DNA of 64,000 bases from Trachythela sp. YZ-2020 (Eukaryota; Cnidaria; Anthozoa; Malacalcyonacea; Clavulariidae), in contig JADLSH010000368.1 in the NCBI GenBank assembly GCA_016169945.1, positions 744,001 to 808,000 on the forward strand, given 5' to 3'. Below, in pieces: positions 55,383 to 64,000 of this stretch. The translations under genes and the position numbers were made by a program. Numbering within the stretch: the first letter of the stretch is position 1; the number at the start of each line of letters is the position of its first letter. A model generated the notes under the pieces. It made no database searches and was not told the DNA's origin. It saw only the letters and a list, made by a program, of their open reading frames with translations.

Positions 55383-56331
55383 CTTTCTATATTGAGCCAA
55401 TGAATATGCTGCGTTCACACGAATGAGATACGTATACAGTAATACAGTAAATAATCTAATAAACGTCCTGGGCGTTTATGAAATTTTCGTACTGTAAGGA
55501 GGGCGTTTATTAGAGAGCGATGTCTATTCGGCAAAAGTCAGAGCAAATAGAAAGTTAGTTAGTTGATTAACTAGTCTATAATATTCATCTTTTTGTGACT
55601 GTATTATTTTTGTAATTCTCATTAAGTTAATAATTCATATTCTTCAATAATCTTAGGTGCCGTTTAAGCACGCCTGAACCAGGTGAATTTTTAAATTTAG
55701 CCGTGCATATTAAATATAAAGGCTAAAGCGTCGTCTTTTTGCTTTGTTCGGCTTATGAAAAACACGACGTCTATAAAACTTAATTGATTGTGAGTATTTG
55801 TATTCCAAGTGACGAGTAATCAGTAACGAGTAATGGATTATAGGGATAGCCCGCATGCGGGTGGAGAAAACAATTATTTCCAGACTTCAGAGCTGAATGC
55901 CTGAATGTCATAATTGTTTTACTTTATAGCCTATTATTTTTTGACACAAAAAACCTAAAAAACATCCGGTCATGCTCACAAAAATTGTTAGTCGAACTGT
56001 AGTTTTTATCTTTTGCAATTTACAGTTAACTTTGTATTACATTTAACGTCAACGACAATGGATATAGTGTCAATGATATATTTGACTCGTGTTCATATCA
56101 TATTATAATATATCGAAAAAACAAATCAAGTGCAAAACAGGTGTGGCTTAAATCCGTGGCAATCGTCCAAATAAAGTAGTACTCCATAACCGAGTGCGAA
56201 ACAATAATACTCATGCATATTTTTGACGGTAGCCGTATCCACGCGTTCCGGCTAGCAAGGACAGTTAATAATACTCGTTTTATAATTAGATAGTTTGCCA
56301 CATAACTTTTTGAGCCGAAATCATCGCAGAA
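55383..56331. other. No gene; short GGGCGTTTAT repeat
   Basis: CGTCCTGGGCGTTTATGA and GGAGGGCGTTTATTAGAG at 55465-55520 repeat a phrase; the rest is AT-rich non-coding. Confidence 0.4.
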
Positions 56332-56555
56332 ACATGAACGAAGCAAATGCCCGACCCTGGGAACAGGTGCAGCTGAAAAATGCCCGACAAATGGAATTGG
56401 TCACACATGGAATTGATCGAGACATTATGTTTTGGCGCTGTGTGAAAACGGGATTATTATGTCGAAGGAAAGCAGGAATCCAGTTTGCAACCTCAGCCTA
56501 CTCGCAACTACAAAAATATTCAAGCACAATATTAGACAACTGGCGACACATTTAG
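56332..56555 (+). CDS. Small open frame, unknown
   Basis: From ATGAACGAAGCAAATGCCCG the frame gives 74 residues (WEQVQLKNARQMELVTHGID, SAYSQLQKYSSTILDNWRHI). The composition looks protein-like, but I know no family and see no splice or conservation support. It may be a chance frame or a small gene/terminal exon convergent with the RhoGAP gene. Confidence 0.22.
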
Positions 56556-57177
56556 TTTATAACTATAATACATCACCTTACATTCGGCTTGGAAAATATT
56601 AGCAACACTTTACTCTTTAGTCTTTACAATTTTTCTTAATTCATGCTCGCATACTCCCTCACAACTTTTAATCTATATCTATTAAATATAAACAATTCGT
56701 TATAAATTTATCGAAAATATATGTACATTTTGAGATGAATAAAATTTCTAAATTCAGTAATATATTGTCAATTAATTGACGTTAAAGGCTTATTGAAAGT
56801 ATTATCATGACTATCTCAATAGAAATAACTCATCGAATTGCATTATAAGATTTCGTCTACTTTTAATATTACTTTCTTTGACTCTTTTTTGTTTTAAATT
56901 AGTTCGACAACATTACTGTCATCAGCTTGCAGTCAGCCATCTTGAATTTCTGGATGCATGTGATTTCACAACTAGGCAAATACACACCTGAAACCAACCT
57001 CGCAAGCAAAAGCTCTTTACCATTCGAAGATATTGCCCAAAGAAGAAAATGATGGACAACTTGTAATGCTCGTCAAAACATTTCCAACAACCTTTAACGC
57101 CGTACCCGCGGGAATAATTCCCACAATATGGAGAAACGCGTCTTGTCATAAAATACAGCGTACGTTAGTACGGATTA
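56556..57177. other. 3' flank of the RhoGAP gene
   Basis: AT-rich. It presumably contains the RhoGAP 3' UTR (- strand). No poly(A) signal can be assigned with confidence. Confidence 0.4.
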
Positions 57178-60100
57178 TTATTGACTTGGCAGAGAAACTC
57201 TGCCTTCATTTGCTGTTCCGTTTTCTTCGTTTGCCACAGGCAGTCCTGTTTTTAATGAATTTATGCTAGGTGCACGAACTACTTCAATAGACTTAGCATT
57301 CGTTTGTTGGTCAACGCGACCAGCAACAAAGAACGTGGATTCGTCCCCGTTTACTCGTCCTGGGGAGTCACTCCTTGTTGTTCGTCTAACAGACTGTCGA
57401 TACCCAGGGGGCGAAGTTGCAGGTCTAGGAGGGCGTTCAGTTCGTTTGGAAATCTTGTTAACGTCCTCTTCATGTGACTCGCCTGTATCAGTCATGCGCG
57501 CGTCAGGTGATCCAACACGTGCCTTTACAAATGTCCCTCGCATACCTTCAGGCGGTAAATCTGGTTCAACATAGAATTTAGATTTACCAGTAGTAGTAGT
57601 TCCGCTTTCTTGTGGATTGTATTTGTTACGTGAAATAGGATATGAAATAGACAAACTCTTTCCTTTCCCATTTTCCAGTTCCTCACGCGATAACTCATCC
57701 ACACTCTTAGAACGTACTTTCCCTTCATCTTTCTTTATAGCATCTTCAAAACTACGTTGTCTCATCGGCGGTCGCTTTAATGACGAACTATTTGATGATG
57801 TCCTTGTGCTTTCTGGACGTTTACCAAACAGCGACTTCCACTTTCTGTTCGTCCGTGTCATATTTTGTTTCTTACGCGAAGGTAACTCAATTACTGTATG
57901 GTATTCTGGAAGAGCGTCCGGTCCTTCGCCTACATCAATATAGTTCTTGCCTGGTTTTAAAGGACTTCCAGCAATTGGACTTAAAGGACTTCCTCCCCTG
58001 AATCCGGCTTGTTCAGGTGAGCTAAGATCTGATGATGATTCTTGTTCAGCCAAAGGTACGTCCTTAATATTTTCTTTGACGGAATTTGTTTGTAGTCTGT
58101 GTGCGACGTTGGATAAGTTTCTTGATGTTCTAGCCTGTTCTAAAGAGATCAATTTTGGTGGTGGAGATACACCAACAGACGCTGGGCGTATTTTACTTCG
58201 GTCAAAGACAGCGACGGTATCCATAACTGAAATAAGATATATCAAAAAATAAGAATGATAAAGATTGCAGTTTACATCATCTAAGTTTGTTATTAAAGTG
58301 GTTTGATAGGGGAATTGAATGAACAGTTTCCGTTTTTCCAATTTCCAAGATTGTCGGAGGGAGTATTGGTACGAAAAATATTATATATTTTCTTCTAATT
58401 TCCCGCAGTTTTCGACTTCGGCTTTCGTGACTTCTTTGTCTAAATTGTTTTCATGTTGATCGCCATGAAAATTTGTTTAATGAAAGCGAGAAATTAATGG
58501 TGTTTCACTAAAGTCTTTTGTTACTGACTAAGCTTACTCTTCTACATGTATAAACAAATCCGAAGATCCAATATATGGAGATATTTAATATTGACGACAA
58601 GTCAAAAATTATTCGCCGTTTAACTTGGTAAATTAAAATATCGAAATAAACTTTTGTTTATTTAAAAGTTAATTTTTGGCTTTGAAAACTGTAGTTATTT
58701 TTGCGTGATTTTTACACGCGAAAACACGAGCCATGCAATGTGCGAGATTAGAGACCAGTTCCCCATGACGAAAGGGTATCGAGCCAACTTCACATACTTT
58801 CCAGACATATATCATATGAGTCACTGCAGTAATTTAAAGCAAACATACTTGATGGATCACTATGACTTCTTTCCCTTGCTCCATGTTTTGGACTAACAGG
58901 GAACCTCGTGATCGCTCTCGCTGCAGTGTCTTTATCAAAAAATATATCAACATTACGAATAAGAAATTCCACCACGACCGCCTGTGATCCTAAGTGTTCC
59001 AAAGTACTGCTCTCATCCATTTTTTCGTTCCTCATTAAATTTGGCGCCCAAACTATGGAAAGATTTTTGGCGTGCATTCCAGTCTCTTTGTGAAAATCTG
59101 CCAATTTCGCAAGATGTTTGAGTAGAAACTCCACAGTCTTATAATGAGGGGGTGGCAACTGTTGAACGACATGATGGATCGCAATCTCGCGGTCAAAGCC
59201 ATCTTTGATACGTACAGCATTCTGAAATAGAATTATGGTTTTCAATGTGAGTATCGTGTATACGAACACTGTTCCCAAGATACAGAAGATACAAATAAGA
59301 TTGAAAATAGAATGAAGAGAAAGAAAACAGAAAAAAATAAACTCAAAAATATATAATTTTGACTGTTGGTTTTGCTGAAGGATTAAATGATATAGTACTT
59401 ACAACAGCATAGAAATTTACTTTGCTGCACCTATTCGCTGTGTCCTCAATGGAACTAGCTATAATAGCATGGTGACGTAAGTGCTGCTTGTACGCAGACA
59501 ATTATTTCGTTGGCTTTTTACGCTTCGATAAAGTATTTTCTACATGCAGTATTATCGACATATACTTACGGTAAATTTTTCATATAGATGGTAGGTCAAC
59601 AAAGGATTCGGCAGTTCCCTAGAATAAATGCAGAATATAAGAATAAAAATCGCAGGAGTGGTAATAAATGTCCAGGTGTGTAACATACTAATAAGTGCGT
59701 GTGTCGTGCAAGATCCTGGCACCGTTCCAAATTGTCTCGTATCGACCAGGTAACTGTCAACTACGAAATCTTCCCCTAGTTTTGATAATATAGGAGTGAG
59801 ATAGGGCGCAATATCTTGAATAGGTTTCTCTTTTGGAATTGCGACCACATCCGTGACTGGGGAAGGTTGCTTTCACTATAGGAACAGTTCAGAATATCGG
59901 TTACTGGGTCCACAAACAAGTCTGCGTTTTCCTTTAATAACCATGACGGTATACCATCAGGGCCGTGGGCTTTTTTGGGATTAAGTTTTAAAAGCTTTTC
60001 AAAAACGACTTCAGGTGTCACAGTAAGTACAATACCAGATTGGGTAATCTGGGTGGAACGATGAAAATCCGAGGAAAGGGGTACAAAACAGGACATAGGA

Positions 60101-62595
60101 GATAGAAAAGCACTGTTAATCTCGTTGGCCAAATCTTTCTTGACTGCGCAAAAAGAACTATCAGGTATGAGTATGAAAAAACTTTACTTTAGAAGGGTAA
60201 ACCTTTCAGCATTACAAGAATGCTGTTATCAACAGGTATTAAAGCTTTCACAATTACATCCGAATTTTCGCTAACGACTTTCATACCACTGAGCTTTTTT
60301 ACCTCGTTCCACCATGCGGAAGGCTTGCAATGTTTCAAGCGGAGCAATATAATCCAAACCAGTTGTAACTATAGTTCCGAGTAGTGATGTTTTTTCCCTC
60401 GCAAGAATGTACTCTGTTAAGCATTTCTCATATACTAGCTCAAGGTATTTACGCATTGCAAAACGGGAACTAGACCGCAAGTCTCTCGTTGCTACTATAC
60501 GTTTTGACACTCCTTGGATTTGACAACACTCGACTGGTCTCATCTCGATAGACATATGGTCTGATAACCCAAACGGAGCATACTTCGTAGGTTGGTTATA
60601 GAAAGCGCTGAGCTTTGTTAAAACTATATCAAGGGTGTTGTTTGCACGGGTGGCAAAATTGACAAGCTGTTTTAAATTATAACATGTTCTTAGGCGAGAT
60701 CTATTCAGTTTATTAAAGTCTCCAAGGATGATAACGCCACAGTTGTGAAATCGTGACTCAATTAATGACAAGCAGTTAAATAGATAATCCAGCAGAGCAG
60801 AGTTATCCGCACTTGGTGGATGGTATACTGTGCCGACAATCAGATTGGTAAATCCTCTCGGTAATCTAGGTGGACGCATGCTAACCCATAACACTTCAAG
60901 GGAACTTTCAGATAATTCATTTGACAGTGAATAGACAATGGAATCTTTAATATACAAGCATACCCCGCCATGCATCCCTTCGCAGTTCGCACCTGTCTCT
61001 TCGAATAAGATTGTATCCTTGTCAATTAATAATATTGTCGTGAATATGACTCTGTAACCAGGTTTAAACTAAGCTGACGAAATCATTTAACAGAGCTATG
61101 AGAGGAGTCGAGTATCAGTCACCGCCTTTTCGAAAGGCAAACATAAAGGCCACCGGGCTTAAAACCCAGGTCTTCTGACCGGCTCCAAACGAAAAGGAGA
61201 AATAGAAATCTCTGGAGGAAAGATTTTGCAAGGAAGGTTATGAAAGAGATTCAAGAGACGGTAGAAAAGGCAAACCATTGGATTTGGCTGAAGAGAAATG
61301 ATAAATGGGCGACATCGTGATGTTGAATGGCGGCTGTCAGTGTGAATGATCGTGAAGAGAGTAAGAACCCAAGTTACCAAGCCGAGCTCAGTAGGTGTGG
61401 CCTCCTCAGAGAGGGGGCCGGTGTGCAGATCTCTTTTTAAAGAGACTGTCGAGAGGAAAGCCCCGAAAGGGCTGCACATTCTCTCCTGATGACCACAGCA
61501 ACCCTCTGGGCGCCAGAAGGTGGAGCTGTCGGCTAGTAGCACTCATCGAGCTGTATACCTTCAAAACACATACCCCCCAATGTTTTACCTGAAATACATC
61601 TTCAGTACATTTCCAACACAATGAATATCACGTAGAAAACAATCTTGTTCAAGTTTTGGGGATTCCTCGGAATCAAACATGAGCCTAAAAAAGTAAACTA
61701 TAACGCTATAATTACTGCAATCTCTCAGACCAATATTGCTTATTCAACAAAACTACACTAGCGTTAATGGCGAACATTGTGGTGGACGAAGGGAGAAACC
61801 GCCCGCCTTTGAATGATGGCTGATTAACTTAACAAAGATTGTAGACTGTAACAATGATTTTATAACATTGAAAACCTTGATATGCTATTATGTAAGCAAA
61901 TTTTCATTAATTTAAGTGAAAACAATGACTGAGGCTTGCAGAAACAATAGTGCAGTAATATTTTGGCAATTTATATTCGCATCGCCAAAAGTTCGTGAAG
62001 TGTCCGTCACTGACTAACGTGCGCAAATAAAATAACACTGCTCTCAACCAATCAGCGCCTGCGTTTATACAGATTTTACAATTTTGGTAGTGTGTGTAAT
62101 GGAAAACAAGAATGGTGCAGGTTAGTGCTCTATTCAAATGCTTTTCTATAACTGAGAACGAAGTCACATGCAAATGTTCAATAGACACCTACCTTATTTT
62201 CTGAACATTTGTAGACATTCCTGAATGACGGTACACACCGTTTGTTATACCACAGTTTTCGATTAGTTTTGCACACATCTCCACGACTAAGGGAACTAAA
62301 CGAAACCTTCATATTAATACTGCGATTTCGCCATGAGTTGGGAATATTAATTATTTATTATTTTAGCGGTAAAGTGATTCATTTTCTTTGGTCGGCATCA
62401 CCTATATAACATATCACAAAAGAGATGGCGACAAAGAAATTTAAACTAGCTTCAGGTCAAAAACATCGCTCAGTGGAAATACGTTAACAAGGTTGTCTAC
62501 GAGTAAAGGTACTAAATCTAGCTAGCTTAACTAACTTACTTTCCCTTCCAGTTCTCTGAAGATGTTCGCCGAGATCACAACCAAACGTTCGCTCC
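57178..62595 (-). CDS. RhoGAP of the ARHGAP32/33 type, six 3' exons
   Basis: Exons 62595-62540, 62295-62193, 61684-61589, 59618-59570, 59221-58849 and 58226-57178 have GT-AG borders and join in phase to about 574 residues with a stop at 57178. RhoGAP domain (about residues 1-195): RTFGCDLGEHLQRTGRE, ENCGITNGVYRHSG (the R is the catalytic arginine finger), FLRDIHCVGNVLKMYFR, ELPNPLLTYHLYEKF, MHAKNLSIVWAPNLMR. It activates GTP hydrolysis by Rho/Rac/Cdc42-type GTPases. The tail has PPPKLISLEQARTSRNL and NYIDVGEGPDALPEYHT, as just after the GAP domain of vertebrate ARHGAP32/33, then a basic, Ser/Pro-rich region. It is far shorter than in vertebrates. The first exon(s) are upstream; any SH3/PX part is unseen. 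Confidence 0.92.
59640..61560 (-). mobile_element. LINE in RhoGAP introns, lacking its 3' half
   Basis: On the - strand from 61025 to 60271 come endonuclease motifs (MHGGVCLYIKDSIVY, VIILGDFNKLNRS, TLDIVLTKLSAFYN, FGLSDHMSIEM). From 60132 come RT entry motifs (LNPKKAHGPDGIPSWLLKEN, then THALISMLHTW). The copy then stops, about 40 bases before the RhoGAP acceptor at 59619. Losing the 3' half while keeping the 5' part is unusual for LINEs and implies a later deletion. The GC-richer 61150-61560 may be its 5' UTR; it lies next to the exon ending at 61589. Confidence 0.8.
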
Positions 62596-62599
62596 CTGG

Positions 62600-63019
62600 T
62601 TTGAAAATAGTATCAACATTTAATCATAGTTGACAGATGTCATCAACTACCGACTATGATATAAGATTTTAGCTTGAATAACTACTTTCGCAAGCCAGGC
62701 GGCTATCCCATGGGATGGGTACATGGTTATATTTTACTTTCGTATTTTAGGCGATAAGAGTCAAGCATACCTAACGTATGCTGGCGTTGGAGGGTGGCGA
62801 ATTTCCTGAAGGGGTGGGGGAAATTTCCCGGTACTCACGCATTAGCTAAACCACAGGCTAAACTGGTGCACACATAGCATAACATAATGCACTGGATTTA
62901 AGAAAAAAAACACAACATTTTACCTCAGAATTCCAGACTGCAACAACCTTACACGACTTGGTCTAGATGAGAGGAATGTCCGCAGATAACTTACAACTTT
63001 TCCCCGTTTGGAAGCAACT
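62600..63019. other. RhoGAP upstream intron or 5' region, no exon assigned
   Basis: A possible - strand exon ending AACGGGGAAAAGTT|GTAAGT near 62977 has the right phase (2) to join 62595, but I cannot confirm it. Confidence 0.35.
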
Positions 63020-63115
63020 AGAACGAAAGATAAGATAAAATAACTTTATTTTACGAGGGTAACACCTGACAATAAATCGACAAACTTGTGACCCTTAAAG
63101 TCATTTACAATAATC
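63020..63115 (-). mobile_element. LINE 3'-end scrap
   Basis: The reverse complement contains TTGTCAGGTGTTACCCTCGT followed by AAAATAAAGTTATTTTATCT and a (TTATC)-like tail, as in LINE termini. No coding part. Confidence 0.5.
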
Positions 63116-63167
63116 GACATTGTATTCATTGTATAATCGACAATGAGTATTGTATTGCTAACTAGTA

Positions 63168-64000
63168 CCCGAGCCAACGGCGCGTCAGCGCCGTTACACC
63201 AGGGGGAAAAGGAAAGCTATGGGAAGTCTAAAGTTCATCAAGTACCGTGGGCGCGTGGCTATGGTTCATGGCTGGACCCATAGAGATTATAAAAGAGTAG
63301 AGGAGGCATTCCGGAATAAATTGAGGGGAAAATTGAAGTTTCCTAATGGGGGCCCCATTTACGAACCGTATGTAAGTCCCGGACGTGAAATCAGGCGCCC
63401 ATTGGCTACATTGAAATCTCCTTAGCAACGCTGCCTTAGAAACAACAAAATCATTTTTTGAAAAAAGATTATGGCCTGTCTAAATGAGGCAAAACCTCGC
63501 TCAAATTCATTTAAAAACTTTTCCTATGTGAGCCAATTTGTTTTTTATTTAATGTTTAAAAATATGGGATTGGTGTGAAGCAATGAAACTGCCTAGTGTT
63601 TCTCACTTGGTTGCTCATCTTTAAAAAGATAAAAAAGGAAAACAAATCAATTATACCAGTTTTTTAGCAGGTTTATTCTCAATATATATTATATATCAAC
63701 ACGTACTTAAAATTTTAAGACACATAGGAGTGTTTTTACTGAATTTATGGGGGTTTTTTCATGGTCAAAAATAATTATGTTGTTGCTAAGGAGATTTCAA
63801 TATAAAGCCAATGGGCGCACGATTTCACATCCGGAACTTACATCCGGGAATCATATGGGCCCCCCATTAGGAAGCTTCAATTTTTCCTTTTTGTTTATCT
63901 GCATTTATCCCGGGATGCCCCTCTTATTCTTTTATAATCTCTATGGGTGGACCTCCCACTGATCTCAAATATATGACGGACTGTTATGTCGGACATCCAA
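63168..64000. mobile_element. Large foldback element running off the window
   Basis: The left arm (63183-63432) and right arm (63783-64000) are inverted: GGTTGCTAAGGAGATTTCAA-type sequence at 63781 mirrors TGAAATCTCCTTAGCAAC at 63412, and CCCATAGAGATTATAAAAGA at 63278 mirrors TCTTTTATAATCTCTATGGG near 63930. The outer left end (ACCCGAGCC then GGCGC-GTCA-GCGCC) and the GGAAAGCTATGGGAAGTCTA phrase match 53067-53165, so this is a second member of that family. The right end is not in the window. Confidence 0.78.

Noticed and set aside
57033..58252. + strand frames opposite the last RhoGAP exon
   Set aside because: They are mirror frames of a well-supported exon on the - strand.

Overview
This is eukaryotic, AT-rich genomic DNA. 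Host genes are split by GT-AG introns, retroelement debris of many kinds surrounds them, and there is a degenerate CCCTAA tract. The mix suggests a cnidarian, probably an anthozoan: immunity-related GTPases (IRG), many L2/CR1/Jockey-type LINEs, a tyrosine-recombinase (DIRS/Ngaro-type) retroelement, numerous foldback elements and tRNA-like repeats. That placement is inference; I cannot name the species.

Two host loci are well supported. (1) IRG locus, 4.9-9.9 kb, + strand: an orphan IRG exon with a damaged G3 motif (4968-5557), then a three-exon IRG gene (6463-6725, 7265-7827, 9458-9894) whose exons join in phase into 420 codons. Three foldback elements lie in or near this locus. (2) RhoGAP locus, 57.2-62.6 kb, - strand: six exons (62595-62540, 62295-62193, 61684-61589, 59618-59570, 59221-58849, 58226-57178) join in phase into a complete RhoGAP domain plus an ARHGAP32/33-type tail. 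The 5' end lies upstream, and a LINE sits in one intron. Fragments of a transposon-derived gene lie on the - strand at 28.6-30.4 kb.

The rest is a mobile-element graveyard. LINE copies or fragments lie at 0.3-0.9, 1.5-3.8, 10.7-12.0, 14.0-16.9, 19.6-20.7, 33.7-34.2, 34.7-35.1, 41.7-42.7, 44.0-46.0, 47.1-48.0, 48.7-51.4 and 59.6-61.6 kb. A YR retroelement (23.6-27.4 kb) keeps RT, RNase H, tyrosine recombinase and the 3' split direct repeats, and is interrupted by a TA-flanked MITE. A non-autonomous hAT with an exact 8-bp target duplication lies at 22.79-23.21 kb. Ty3-like and mariner-like scraps lie at 18.3-19.4 kb.

The most unusual structure is at 40561-43440. Two diverged arms of about 250-320 bp, in inverted orientation, enclose a head-to-tail array of ~275-bp units. 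Each unit carries a tRNA-like sequence followed by a small hairpin. One unit was later invaded by a LINE, and the array ends in an inverted unit. Two other multi-copy families deserve attention: a GC-palindromic terminal-repeat element (53.07-54.66 kb and 63.17 kb to the window end), and LINE 3' ends that share a compensated hairpin. The stretch from 35.1 to 40.5 kb holds no recognisable gene.
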